Positions 22,437 through 35,355 are shown, numbered from the stretch's first letter. The stretch is DNA of 64,000 nucleotides from Morella rubra (GCA_003952965.2 CM025853.1:10053161-10117160); one strand, 5' to 3'. Numbers and translations are program-made. The notes: generated from the letters alone by a model not told the origin.

Positions 22437-22924
22437 GCGGATCTCGCGGTCGCAACAAGGGAATTTAGAAAATTGTTTTACCTGATTACAATCAACTATG
22501 GAACCTAATGCAGAGGAGAATAAAAATAAGGGGTAAATACATTTTTCACCCTCTAACTAGCATGTCTTTTGCACTTTACACCCTAAATTACTACTTTTTA
22601 GTAAGGGAGGGCAAAAATTATGACAAAAATCGGAATTCTTGTTCTGATTCTAGTACATATCAGAACCAGAACTGGAATGTATTTTTTGCATTTTTCAAAA
22701 TCAGAACTGGAAATTTTGAGCCTACCATGAAGATCCCCGCCACTCTTGCTTTCTCTATCTTCTTCCTCATTCTCCTTTCTCAAAGGATCATATGCTTATC
22801 TAAGGCACAAAACATGAACATCCTAGTCAACATTGGCGTCATTCTACGCCTCTCGTAGCCATTACAAAACCAGGATAGTTCTCCACGTAAGGGACTCTAA
22901 AAGCAAAGTCATTGGAGCTGCAGG

Positions 22925-22964
<40 letters not shown>

Positions 22965-23880
22965 CCTCTGTGTGTGTGTTCATCCTTTCATAAAGCTTCA
23001 TCATCACAAGCACGTACCAGAGAATAACACAGAAATTTGATGCTTATCACAAGAGTCCTATATAGACTAATTACTAGAAAAGGAGGAAGATAAATGATTT
23101 GGAGGAACCCTAGAGAATGGCAGGGGAGATAGGTGAAGGTGCTTTGCACCGAAGGAGAAGATATAGGTGGCTGATGTGGCGTCGACCAAGAGAGAGGACA
23201 GGGACATGACATGTAGCGACATGCCATTGGCTATGATATGACCTCCGTTTGCCAGGTCGAAAAAATCTGTCAAGTGGTGGAGCCACACTGACGAAGAGAC
23301 TTTTTTGGGAACATGCATAAAGTGCAGGGACCAAATTCATCCATGTTGAAGTACAAAGACTTTTTTGAGAAAACGTTAAACCATAGCAACCTAAGTAGCA
23401 TTTAAGCCTTTTATCTTAGATGAATGTTTACTTTAGATTTTTTATGAATATTTATTTTACATATTATTTATGATGTATAACAAAACAATTTGTGCAACAT
23501 TCCGGCACAAAATGCCTAATGGGCTTATTAGGGTCTAAAAACATATAACCAAAAAAGTCTATCTAATGAAAATGGAATTTCCAATTCCAATTTTCAAAAA
23601 TTTCAGTTTTGATCCAATATAATGCCAAAATGGAATTAGAACAAAATATTTGATTTCAGTAAGTACTGGAACCAGAATAGGTCATTTCGGTTCCATCCGT
23701 TCTGGTATGTCCTTACTTTTTGGACATTTTACTCTCAAATTACCCACTCTTAATAGATAGTACCCTCCGTCCATAATTCACATCAATTTGGATGAAAAAT
23801 CAGCCACTTACCCCTCAGGTCATGACTCTTTAACATTTGAACTTCCGCTTTTGGCCTAAGATTCACAATAGTGCACTTGC
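22437..23880. other. intergenic with degenerate repeats
   Basis: No gene recognised. 'Aaatacatttttcaccct' at 22536 echoes the TIR style of the element at 59200. 23700-23740 has phrases seen in degenerate hAT copies. A minus-strand open frame near 23067-23318 has no family resemblance. Confidence 0.4.
22928..22962. repeat. (CT)17 microsatellite with adjacent (TG)n
   Basis: Uninterrupted CT/TC units followed by CCCCC and five TG units. Confidence 0.9.
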
Positions 23881-23905
23881 AAAGATAGCCTAAGAACTTC
23901 CAAGC

Positions 23906-24087
23906 ATGGCATCCAAGCATGGCATCCAAGAACCAGCTCCTTTATTCTTGTTTATGTTCTCTATTATCACAGGCTTCTTTCTAGCCATAGTTTGTTCTTC
24001 CTTGGAAGTTGAAGTAATTGTGATGCCTTTGCCGGAATGGACAGGCATTCAGTGGGTTCTACTCCACTCGAGCATCAGTGTCTCTGC
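23906..24087 (+). pseudogene. unidentified ORF start cut by a copia element
   Basis: ATG 23906 opens a frame (MASKHGIQEPAPL, then a ~17-residue hydrophobic stretch F-L-F-M-F-S-I-I-T-G-F-F) that reads into the LTR at 24088. Bridging the insertion through its TCTGC duplication, the frame meets TAA eight bases beyond, so no long protein is recovered. An upstream 13 bp phrase (caagcatggcatc) is tandemly duplicated at 23901-23926. I do not recognise it. It may be a gene exon or chance. Confidence 0.3.
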
Positions 24088-24439
24088 TGTTGAAATAAGA
24101 GACAAGACAGAGAAAGAAAAGAATGCTTTGTATATTATGAGATAAATTGTACAAGGAGCCATCCTTTTATAGGAGGAGGAGGCAAACTATAAAAGGTAAC
24201 CAATTGATACAGAATCAACTAATTAAGGCTAATTACACAAATCTCAATCATCTTGATTTGAGGAGATTTTCCTAATTCAAGAAATCTTGATTTGAGGAGA
24301 TCTTCCTGATTCAGGAAGATTCTTGATTTCCATGATCTTCCTAACTCAAATCTTTAGGCTAGAATCATGGAAGACCCTTGATTGAATAGATTTCTGTAAT
24401 CTCTCCAAATTATACAACTCATGCCAACGCTACCCTTTA

Positions 24440-26836
24440 AGATGATGCATACAGGTCTCTCATGCACAGCTTGTCTAGTGAGATGTAGAATTCCTTGCTA
24501 GAAACAGCTTTTGTAAGGATATCTGCCAAACTAATCTTTTGACATAGCAAATGGGAACCGGATTATCTTATCTTTGAGATTTTGTTCGATGAAATGCCAG
24601 TCCACCTCCACGTGTTTAGTATGGTCATGTTGAACAGGATTGTGAGAGATGGCGATTGCCGCTTTATTGTCACAGAAGAGATTCATGTCTAACGTAAGGC
24701 CGAAAACAATCTAGATTAGTAGTCTTTTGAGCCAAAGAAGTTTGTAAAGTCCCTTAGCCATCCCACAAAACTCAGCCTCAACGCTTGATAATGCCACTAC
24801 TTTCTATTTCTTACTTCTCCATGTAACAAGGTTCCTGCCTACAAACATAAAGTAACCTAAAGTGGATTTTATGTCCTTGATATTACCTGCCTAATCTGCA
24901 TCAATGTCACCATCAACTTTTAGGTGATTATTCTTCACAAACATGAGACCTTTCCCAGGAAATGATTTCAAGTATCAAAGTATCCAGATGACTGCATCCA
25001 TATGATCCTCAACATATGCAATATCGGGGCAAGTATGAGAGAGGTAGATAAGTTTTCCTACTAGTCTTTGGCATATTTCTTTGTTTTTTGATACTTGGTT
25101 TGAATACTCACCAAGCTTATGATTTTGAACAATTCGAATGTCTGCTGGTTTACACTCCAGCAATCCCACCTTTGATAGTAAGTCTAGCACATACTTTCGT
25201 TGGGAAGAAATATCACTTGTCTTGATCTTGCAACTTCAATTCTCATAAAATAATTTAGTTCTCCTAGGTTCTTCATTTAGAATTAATTTGCTAATCGTTT
25301 TTGAAGTTTGGATATCTCTTCTACATCATCCCCTATGATTATCATGTCGTCTACATAGACAATTAAAGTAGTTACCTTGCCCAATCGATGCTTTAGGAAC
25401 AGTGTATGATTTGAGTTACTTTATTGGAAGTTGTATTTCTTCATTGCCAACTTGAATCGTCTAAACCAGGCTCAAGGTGATTGTTTCAGCCCATATAATG
25501 CTGGTTGTAGTCTATATACCACTTTAGATTCTGAAGATGTCATATGGCCTGGAGGAACATCCATGTGTACCTCCTCCTCAAGATCGCCATGGAGAAATGC
25601 GTTCTTTACATCAAATTGACGCCATGGAGAAATGTGTTCTTTATATCAAATTGATGCAAAGGCCAATCAAGGTTTGCTGCAAGAGATAATAAAACTCTAA
25701 CAGTATTCAGCTTGGCTACTGGTGAGAAAGTTTCATGATAATCGATGCCGCAAGTTTAGGTATAACCCTTTGCTACCAATCTCGCTTTGTATCTTTCAAT
25801 AGATCCATCTGCCTTGTGTTTGATGGAGAATACCCATTTACATCCCACAGTTTTTTTTCCTTCCAATAATGGTACTAAAGTCCATGTCCTATTCTTCATC
25901 AATGCCTCCATTTCTTCCTTTATCACCTAAGTCTACTTTGGATCTGTTGAGGCTTCCTGAACACTAGTGGGAATATGGCACGAGGACAACTAGTGCGCAA
26001 ATATGTTGAGAGGTTCAAATAGCTTCTTGGTGGATGGATAGTTGACAATTGGGTACTTTGACCTTCATTCCTCATGTCTGGTGAATATCTATTTGGTGGC
26101 TTGTCCCAATTATGCCTGAAAGGTAAGTTCTATCTAGTAGGGGTATCCATATCATTAGATGGTATAGTGGTAGGAGTGCTTACCTCAGGATTACTCTCAG
26201 GAGATGCATCGTCGGGTACTAAGGAATGGGGGACTTTTATTTCAGTTTCAAATGACAAAAGGTCCACTCTTGGTAATTCTGAAGGCGCATCATTCCCTCT
26301 ATATATTCTTCACAGATCTCCACTTCGTTGTCATGAACATCTGCCCAATCTAGTCTCAACCAATTCGGCTCTTCATCTCGATTCTCCCCCAGAAGAGAAG
26401 AATTAGAAGGCTGAGGAGAGCAAAAAGTGTCAGATTCAAGGAAAGTGACATCCATAGTCACATAGGTGCGTTTGGTGGTAGAATCATAGCACCGGTAGCC
26501 TTTTTGATGTGAGGCATACTGCAAGAAAAGATAGTGGACCCCACATGGGTCAAGCTCTTGGCGTCAGTTCTTGTGAAGATATACATAGGCAAGGCATCCA
26601 AAGATTATAAGAGGGATCATCAAAATATTGGGCAAGGTGACATGAGTTGACAAAGCTTGGAGAGGAGTCTTAAAGTTCAAGACTTTGGATGGCATACGAT
26701 TGAGTAAATATACTGTAGTGGCAACAACATCACCCCAATGTCGGTTGGGCACATGAGCCCCAAGTAAGAGGGCACGAGCAATTTCAAGAATATGTCTATT
26801 TTTTTTTTTAGCAACTCCATTTTGCTTAGGGGTTTG
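24440..26836 (-). pseudogene. copia RNase H, reverse transcriptase and C-terminal integrase (broken)
   Basis: From high to low coordinates on minus: the end of integrase (P-K-Q-N-G-V-A, H-I-L-E-I-A-R-A-L-L, ~26700-26835), a linker rich in stops, reverse transcriptase with the Y-V-D-D-M active-site motif at 25343-25357, and RNase H with T-K-H-V-E-V-D-W-H-F near 24600. A 35 bp tandem duplication inside RT (25587-25656) and several stops show it is dead. Confidence 0.85.
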
Positions 26837-29800
26837 TGTCACATCCCTCATGCTTGTATTAATCTCTATGCTCTCATTGTAGTAACAGAGTTGCATAAAA
26901 GGCAAGATTATAGCACGTCCATAATTATGGGTCTCAAGACTGTAGTATTTACTTTGGGGTGTATACAAACTTACTACTTTATAAATTCAGCAGAAGACTT
27001 GTAAAATGTATTCAGAAACAACATGGTGAAAATGGAAATCAGTTAGAAGAATATAAAATAAATATTTTAAATATAAGACAAACATCACATGTACATTAAT
27101 AAGTAGCATGCTGCAACACACTATTCGTCCTAGTTAAGGATTAGGGAGGACCCTAAGGTCCTTACAAAATCTATGCTAACACCGAATAAGCCTATATCGC
27201 TAACCCTATTATTTTCAAGCTTATAAACAGACAAGCCAACGTTAAGTAAAAGAAAAACACAAAAGCATCTTCTAAGATGAGTCTTCATCGGACGATATGG
27301 TAAGGTCTATCTAGTCTATGCAGTGAGTGTGGTTTGTTCCCAAGGGGCCGTTCTTGTGCGGAAACTCTGGTGGTAGCTCCTTCGAAATAAGGTAAGGCTT
27401 GTTGTTCATAATTACTTCTAGGCTGTCAGTTACTAGTACTCAAACGTAAATGACCAAAACATGGGTGGGAAGCTTGTGGGTAATGAAGGAATAAAAAACT
27501 GTCATAGTCTGTCTTAACAGTAAAATAAATATGGATAAGGAAACAAGGTGAGTCTTAAGGACTCAGTAAGGGGAGAATAGGGAGCATGTGGTGACAACAG
27601 TAGTATAAACCATAGTTACATACGCAATAAAAAATTTATGATTCAAAGATAATACCAATATAATCATATGACGTATGCATGCCATGCTCAAGTCTGTAAA
27701 ATCCTTTGCCTTTTATGTCTGTTGTTCACCCCAGAGGCAAGGTTATGCGTCCAATCTCCCCTACACTTTAGGATAGTCTAGGCATTCTGTTGCCCTAGGA
27801 CAATGGGTAAAGGCCATCCGCCTTCTACCCAGGGGCCATCCACTACCTAATAGTGATGGTTGCACTACTCAATGATCGGTACTGTCACCTATAAACTATA
27901 CAAATTTTCATTGATGCAAATGCCATATCCATTATCTCATTTTGCAAATGCTATGCACATATCATACCCATTATATCATTATGCATATTTTCATTAAAAA
28001 TATGCTCTTTATCATTATCATGTGTAATAAAGTTCCTTAATTTCCCATAACAATAAATCAATCATCATATTTCTTGTATTTATTTCCAAAATAAATACTA
28101 TTAAGCTTTTACTTAGCCAAACTAATATCTTTAATTACTTATTTCAAATCAGCAAGCAATTAAGAATTTAGTTTAAAACTTTTACTATTTCATTTAAAAC
28201 AAGCTCATTAACACATGTTATCCAAGTTAAATATCTTAAGTCCAATGCGGTCTTGGACTTGGGCTTGCTGGCAAGCCCACTATTGACATTATCAGTGGCT
28301 TTGAAAGACCACTTGGGTCAGCCCAAACAAATGAAAAAGAGGCCTATTTCACAAGGCCACAAGTTAGGCATTTTGGGTCCAATAGGGACCTAGCCTTGGG
28401 CTCCACTTACAAGCCCATATAAAACAATCCAAATAATAGAAAACATGTCCAAATCGTGTAGCTACAAATTGACCGTGAAAACCTAGTTTTTAACAGTGAC
28501 TTTAATTAATCATAACTTTTTCATCCTAACTCCAAATAACTCAAAATTTTAGATCAATCCGTGGTCATTTACTATGTACGAGATACCCCTAAAGATGCTG
28601 TTATCACAAATGGTGCAATTCTAAGCTAGTTTTCATCTACTTAGCTAATTCTTAATTTTCCACGTAAACCTTTGCATGAAACCTATCCTATATGTTTCTA
28701 ATACTTCTAAAACATGTAAAATCATGCCATGCAATTTAATTACACAAGATTCATATGAAAACTCATCCAAAGGGCTTTATGACCAAAGTTTCACAAAATC
28801 TCTATTCCTCAACATTCTTTTGCGTCTAATCAATATAACTTTACACTTAGCTTATGTTAAGAATATTCAAAGGTTCCAGATCACTCCCTAGCATATTACT
28901 AACCTCAATTATGAAATGCCAACAATATCACTAACATACAAAATACCCTTACCTTCCTTGATCTCTTTGGCTCTTTGGTGACTTCTTTCAGTATCGAAAC
29001 CTAAATTAAGCTTGCTTTTAGTATCAAAATCAAAGTAATAACCTCTAGGATAGCAAAGCTCAAGAAAACCTCAACCCTTTACCACTTTTCTTCAAATTTT
29101 CTCCTTTTCTTCCTCCTAGGCAATTCGGCTACTTCTTCCTCTTTCTCTCCTTCCTTCTTCTTCTTTCTTCTTAACTCTCTCTTATTCTCCTTCTCTCTAA
29201 GAATGGTCGGATGAGATGTGTGAAGAAAACCTTCACAAAAGCCTCCTATTTATACTACTCCTTAACTAGAGTTTGTCTCCTAGGGTTAGTTAACTATGCT
29301 AGGGTTTAATTAGACCACATGAAGATGTCTACTGCCAGATTAGGGTGTCTATGCAAGGCTTGGAAGCTGAATTGGTGAGGGGGGCTGCAGCTACACAAAG
29401 GATGACAAATGGTGCATGGTTTTGCATGGCTTAAATGATTGCTAATCACTAGCAATCATTACATGCAATCCTAGGGGCTTTGACCTGTTTTGTGAGTCAA
29501 AGATGAGGTGGCATGGGCTGGGCTGAGTAGTGTGTTTGGAGGCCCAATTTCAAACTATTTCAAAGCCTAAAGATATAAAAACCTATTTTCCAAGCCCAAT
29601 TGTCCTATTTATTGCAAAAATTCTTAAAAATAGTCAATAGGGTGCACAAAAATCCTAGATAGGTCCTATTGGCTTGGTAATTAAGTGAGTATATAAACAA
29701 GCAAAAAATTTGAAGAAAGAATAAGCTTTTATAAGAAATTAGGGCTAAAAAATGAAATAAGGGTATTTTAGTATTTTCCAGCAATATAAATTAATATTTA

Positions 29801-30038
29801 AAAATTTTCAAGACACTAAATGAGTAAAATATGTATTTAGATTAAAGGGCTCAAAAAGATAAGAAAGAGGATATTTTTCTCATAATTTTTGGCTATGTAA
29901 AACTATATTTAGTGATTTTCCCTATTTTTTAAACTAATATAATAATTAAATCTGAAAATAGTAATTTAAATACTATTTACAACAATTTAATTAAAAAATT
30001 AGGATAAATAATAGTACTTAGAGGGTTGGGGTATTACA
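26837..30038 (-). mobile_element. 3.2 kb long-LTR-like repeat, copy R1
   Basis: On minus it begins TGTAATACCCCAACC and ends GGGATGTGACA, i.e. TG...CA. It is flanked by GTTTG/GTCTG (4 of 5), consistent with a retroelement TSD inside the copia integrase. A TATA box on minus (29247-29254) starts a region homologous to copy R2 throughout. No gag or pol is visible, so it is either a solo LTR of a long-LTR element or a large non-autonomous unit. Near 27280-27430 on minus there is a coding-like tail shared with R2 (see 36496). Confidence 0.65.
29247..29254 (-). promoter_or_regulatory. TATA box of repeat R1
   Basis: TATAAATA on minus within GTAGTATAAATAGG. The same sequence context stands at 38592-38599 in R2. 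Downstream on minus is a pyrimidine/purine-rich leader, as in an LTR U3-R junction. Confidence 0.5.
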
Positions 30039-30560
30039 GTCTGTGAGGAGGAGGTTTCATGAAGAAGACCATGATGTTGAAAATAATCTTGAAACCTGTG
30101 ATTAATGTATTCGCCGCCATTATCTGAGCGGAGAGTTTGAATCTTGATTGAGAATTGATTTTGAACCATAGCATGGAAGGTTTGGAACACATTTTGTACC
30201 TCGTCCTTATGTTTCAGCAAATAGAGCCAAGTTATCCGTGTACAATCATCCACAAAAATCACAAACCATCATATGCCAAACGTAGAAGGAACTGGGGAAG
30301 GACCCCACACATCATAATGAATTAGAGCAAAGGGAACATCACTTTTATTCATGCTCATCGGGTACGAAACACGATGACTTTTAGCTAAAATGCAAGTATC
30401 ACATTGAAGGTCGTGGTTCTACAAATGGGAAAACAGATCATGGAACAAATGCTTCCTATAAGTGAAGGATAGGCGGCCCAGACGACAATGCCAAACAGTC
30501 AGATGGGTCATGTGATGTGCTCAGCCCATACTGAAATTGTCCATGTAGTATAAGTCCCTC
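30039..30560 (-). pseudogene. copia integrase core and zinc finger (broken)
   Basis: Minus-strand frame with I-F-V-D-D-C-T-R and, downstream, L-R-S-D-N-G-G-E-Y (first two acidic residues of the DD35E triad). It is preceded by a GAG-pre-integrase segment (H-C-R-L-G-R-L-S, C-D-T-C-I-L-A-K-S-H-R). Cut off by R1 just before the P-x-Q-N-G-V-A part, which resumes at 26836. In-frame stops are present. Confidence 0.85.
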
Positions 30561-30939
30561 CCCCCCCCCCCTTAGTACCACGCCTAATGATCTCCTTCTT
30601 GAGAATATCCTAAAGCAAACAAAATGTAGGATAGATGAGTACAACACAATTGAGATCCATAGTAATCTGACTGACAAATAATAGTTTGTTGGACAAAGAG
30701 GGAACAAGAAGGTATTAAATAATTGGAGATGCGGAGATAAACTCACAGTGCCAGCCCTTATAACTAGAGAAACCACGCCATTCACATTGGCGATACTTAT
30801 GCGTTGTTGTAGGAGGATGATCTGGTAGAGGAGGAGGTCAATGGACTCAGTTGAAGGCTCTTGTAAGCTAGGACCGCTCCAGGCTTAGTTACGGTGCTAC
30901 TCGTGCCCATTATAGATTGCCGAATGGCCTCCCCCTGAC

Positions 30940-31660
30940 ATGGGCGTATGCTTGTTCAACAGTGGGGAAAGGACGCAGCTGGAGAACATCACCTCGAATT
31001 TTGTCCAATCGGTCATCAAGACTATCGATAAAAACATACTCACGGTCGTCCTGAAGGATGGAATTGTAGTACTTAATATCGGCCGGACATTCCATCGGAT
31101 TTGGGCGACGGAAATTGATCTCACACTAGAGACCTTGAAGATCATTGTAGAATTTTTCAAGAGAGCCACTTGCTTGTTGGGGATGGGTCACTACCATCAA
31201 AATAGGTGGTAGCAATGGAGTCCCAAACGAGCTTCGCAGTGGGAAACTGTATGAAATTGCTGATTAACGATGGGTCCATGGAGTTAATTAACCAACCTTT
31301 GACAATGGCGTTGTTGGTGCACCATCTGCGAAAGGATTGATCATTCTAGGGTGGCTGAGCAAAGTCACCTTTGAGATGACCTAGTTTGTCTTTGCCAGAG
31401 ATATACATCTCAACAACATGGGACCAAAAGGCATAGTTGGTGCCGTCCAACTTGATGCTGATAGGAGTAGTGGAAGTTTCGATAGTTGGAACTTGGGGAC
31501 TGAGCTTTTGGTCAAAACTTCAGCCATTCTGGTGGTTAGTTTGGTAATAATAGAGGTGGAAGACAAATCATGGATTTTTCCATGTCCCCGGTGGCCTCCA
31601 TGAGTGTCGAAGGGAAAGAGAGGTGAGGTGAGATCATGATAATAGAGAGCCAAGAATCAG
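30940..31660 (-). pseudogene. copia gag (broken)
   Basis: Minus-strand fragments in different frames: L-D-G-T-N-Y-A-F-W with V-E-M-Y-I-S-G-K (31380-31470), then I-N-S-M-D-P-S-L-I-S and A-K-L-V-W-D-S-I-A-T-T-Y near 31200-31290. These are usual gag-polypeptide (UBN2/DUF4219-type) signatures of copia elements. Confidence 0.75.
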
Positions 31661-31996
31661 AACCTGGCTCTAACACCATGTTCAAATAAGAGACAAGACA
31701 GAGAAAGAGAAGATTACTTTGTATAATCTGAGGTGTGTCTATAACTGTACAAGGAGTCCATCCTTTTATAGGAGGAGGAGGCAAACTGTACAGGTAACCA
31801 ATTGATGTAGAATCAACTAATTAAGGCTGATTATACAAATCTCAATCATCTTGATTTGAGGAGATCTTCCTAATTCAGGAAGATCTTGATTTCCATGATC
31901 TTCTTAAATGAAATCTTTAGGCTAGAATCATGGAAGACCTTGATTGAAGAGATTTTTGTAATCTCTCCAAATTATACAGCTCACGCCAACATCTGC

Positions 31997-32655
31997 CACT
32001 TTCTAATTTGCATACCTGAAGGCTCTAAGCTTACACTTTGATGATCTGATTCTGAGAATTTTAAATAAGACAAAAACCATGCCAAATCCGTAACCCTATT
32101 TGTGTAGTTGAGTGGAAAAATTGTTGGACCTCATGGCTCATTCCATATTCTAGATCCATTGCTGGCCATAATCATAAACCATCAACGAAATCAACATTAC
32201 ACTTGCAAGCACTCATACTTAACCCAAAACTAGGAGGCTACGGCCTTCCAACAATTTAACCCAAAACTAGGAGGTTACGTTCTATTGTGCAGTGGTGGCG
32301 CATATTTACTCGTGAACAAAGCGATGCAGTTAACCACTTCATTTCTTATTTCACCCTCCCATTCTTCACCCTTTGAGTTCACAGCCAATCACGATCCAAT
32401 TATGTTCATTATAGTGGTCGTGCTCGCCTTTTGGGCTAAGTGTAGCAACAAGGGAAGCCACTGGTGATGTGATCCTCATCAACGGAGCAATGAATGGGAC
32501 AACTGGTTTGGGGGACACCACGAACCTGACTTCGATTCTTTACAGGACTGACGAACTTAACAATGGAAGTAGGTTCATGGGGGGAAAAGATTCACTGCAA
32601 AGGAAATGTGTTCAAAGGAGCACAAAAGGGATGCTCAAGATTTAAAAAAATACAT
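31997..32655. other. intergenic, nothing firm recognised
   Basis: Possible continuation of the transcription unit interrupted at 24088. An imperfect phrase 'aacccaaaactaggaggcta' occurs twice (32221 and 32259). No protein family recognised. Confidence 0.35.
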
Positions 32656-33716
32656 CCAACGGCCACCATTTGGCCACTTCATTAAATGATAAATGAGACA
32701 AGAAATGCTGCTCGCTCATTTTGGTTCAACCAAGCCATCTTCCCAACACAACTACCCATTTTTCTACCCACTTTTTCCATATGTTACGTCTCTATCTCTT
32801 CCCAAACACAATTCCATTTTTTTAACTCGGACTTCTTCTTCTTCCTCATGTTTTCTCCTTCCCTTGAATCACACTTCTTCAACTTGTGTGTTGCAAACCT
32901 GTTGAATGCCCAATAGAATAATGGCAATAGCCTAGATGAAAAAAAAATGGAAACATAACAAACTTCTTGTTTGTACAACTCACACTGGCCCGAACATAAT
33001 CAGTTCTGCTCCAATGAAATGGCCAAATAGTTCCAGTTGTCTTTAATAAAACAGAAGATTGATGAGCAGCAAAGAACTGATAGAGATTGGTGAGGAATAT
33101 TTTCATTGAATTGAATTGAATTTAAAACGTATACAATAATGAATATATACAATTGAGATCCTAACAACTTTCCTATATTCTCAGTTATATTCTCAACCAC
33201 CTAATGTGGGTAACAGTTCTAGAAACAATACAATGACAATTTGTTATACAAAATCTGCCAAATATTACAACGACACCTAAATAAGAGGAAGAGATAGGCC
33301 AACAAACACATCCCACTCAAACCATCAGGTAATGTTTGTTCGGGGGAAGAATGTGATTGTGCAGTGCTATGGGCTTTGGCTTATGTAGATAAAAAATGAC
33401 GAATGTGATTGTGCCACTCCATTTGCCCTCAAGGATGCTGCCAAAAAGAATGGAGTGCTGCTTCTTTATGGAGAAGGTATGTATCCTTTATTGCACTCAA
33501 TCAGGCATGGGGAGATCACTCGGTCAAGTGTGGGTAGAGCAGTTGCCAACCCAAAAAAATGGGGAAGAAAATGAGGAGGAACAAGAATGATTTAGGGGAA
33601 GAGACATTAGGGAGAAGATGAAGTGGGCAGAAAATTCGCTTGGTTGAGCCAACTTGAGCCAAGCCGCCTATTTGTCTCATTTTTCATTAATGAAGTGGCC
33701 AAATTGTGTCCGTTGG
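32656..33716. mobile_element. 1.06 kb inverted-repeat element (MULE-like)
   Basis: Left CCAACGGCCACCATTTGGCC... and inverted right CCAACGGACACAATTTGGCC... align for about 45 bp well and about 150 bp loosely. The interior has no recognisable ORF. Direct phrases GCTCAAGATT (32633) and GCTCAAAGATT (33736) lie outside the TIRs but at unequal distances, so the TSD is not settled. Confidence 0.5.
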
Positions 33717-34745
33717 AGGCTTATCGGGGAAGACAGCTCAAAGATTAAGTCGTACAAAAATTAGCCAAAGCCGAGGGAAAGGCCAAGCCATTTTCAACTC
33801 CTATCATTGAATGATGCGGCGAAAACTTGGATGTTAGGTTAGAAGGTTTGAATTTCATAGAATTCTCTTTCTTTGAATGGAATTTTTTCTTATTGTACAA
33901 CGTACAATTGTATAAAGCCATATGAAGCTTTGGCTGAAACGAAAAGAAAATGATCTGGCGGCTGAAAATGATGCCACATCATTTAATGAGAGCCGACCCA
34001 TTTTGAAGCGACCCGAATCCTTTTTGAAGTGACCTAGACCGGTTTGAAACTTGTTTTCTGCGTTTCTTCTCCTTCCTACAGACCGTTCAAACAAAAGCAT
34101 TGCAGAGACTATTTAATTTGCGAGTTTAGAGGTTATCGCTTCAATTGACCGAAACCAAATATTGAAAAACCACAAAGCAACACACACAAGGTAGCTTCGT
34201 GGATATAGGAACTCTAGAACTATTTTTTCGTGGGTAGTAACCCATTACAGTCAATTGTGGGAGCTGATCACTGCGAAAGGTCTTAGGATTTTCTTCGTCG
34301 CTGTGAAAGATGATATGATATTGTCGTATTTATTGAGTTTTTTATTTTTTGTAACATTGTGATGCCTCGTCAATTGGTGCTATCAATTTTCGTTATGATT
34401 TTTTTTCCCAGCTACCGGGTCATGGGGTGAGGAGGCCTACAATATCACATAAACATCAAAACTATCGAATAATTTATATTTGCGTAACAAAAGGCATGTC
34501 AGCTTCTTCCCATATCTAGGGACGACGACGCTTTTGGCGAAGGGCAGAGCTTCGCCAGCCGTCCTTGTTATGCCGCAAAATTAGCCAACAGACAGAAAAA
34601 CAAAAAGAAGAAGAACAATCTGGTCAGCAAGCGTCATGTTGAACTTAATAAATAAAATATAAAAGAAGACTAAGAGACGAAAAGAAATAAGAGAGATACA
34701 AAATTTAAGTTGTTTGGCCCATAGATCTATATCCACTATATATGG
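33717..34745. other. intergenic; strong small hairpin at 34536-34556
   Basis: No gene recognised. GGCGAAG / CTTCGCC with a 7-base loop sits inside a weaker GGACG...CGTCC frame (34519-34564). Open frames on minus have no family resemblance. Confidence 0.4.
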
Positions 34746-34749
34746 AAAG

Positions 34750-35200
34750 GATCTCGCAATTCCTTTGAAGTCTTTTATGGCGTTAGATATTGCAGCGGAC
34801 CTGTTCTAAGAGCGTTCTCAGGGAGTGGTATTGTGGAACTCCAACAATCTCTCCCTCATGATGACGCTTCCGCAAGTCAAACACATGACCTCCTGATTCT
34901 GATACCATTTGTTGGACCTTTGAGCTGTCATTTCTTCCAAAATCAATTGGTGTCAAGAAAGCACTCAAGTCTTTTATAACATTTGACATCGCACCCAACG
35001 AGCCTATTCTAAGAGCGTTCACAGGGAGCATCATTGTGGAACTCTAGCAAATCACTCCATAGGACACACTTGTATACTCACCGGTGTAAGGATGAGATTA
35101 CAATAAAACCTCTAATCATTACAATAGCTCACATTACTAAAACAATGTGAGACTCTAATAAGTACTCATAAAAGATGGCTTAAGTACTACTTTATCATTG
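34750..35200 (-). mobile_element. decayed LTR-element fragment
   Basis: On minus, ...CCAACA is followed within two bases by TGGTATCAGA (34898-34907 on +), the standard tRNA-Met primer site after an LTR end. 34764-34845 and 34970-35050 are diverged direct repeats ('ctaagagcgttc.cagggag'). Too decayed for clear borders. Confidence 0.4.
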
Positions 35201-35355
35201 TGGACTGATTGATTCCTATCGCACATGCATTGTGTCCCTGAGGCCACTAACCATCCTATATCGCATGCGTGATTGGCTTTTCCAAAGTCCAAATTTTAAA
35301 GGGAAAAATACAAAGTTTGTCCAGTGATTTACGCTAAAATAAAAGGGAAATTTAG

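Larger units (their letters stand above)
24088..31991 (-). mobile_element. Ty1/copia LTR retrotransposon with nested insertion
   Basis: Left LTR 24088-24429 and right LTR 31679-31991 (TGTT...AACA, left end decayed to AACG) are near-identical apart from indels. TCTGC at 24083-24087 and 31992-31996 is a perfect TSD. Coding order from the right LTR on minus is gag, GAG-pre-integrase zinc finger, integrase, reverse transcriptase, RNase H: the copia order. Next to the right LTR, TGGTGTTAGAGC (minus) fits a tRNA-Met primer site. All frames carry stops or shifts. A 3.2 kb repeat (26837-30038) splits the integrase. Confidence 0.92.

Noticed and set aside
26564..26968. 134-codon minus frame as one protein
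   Set aside because: Crosses the junction between copia integrase and repeat R1. Only the part below 26836 is integrase; the rest is LTR-like DNA.
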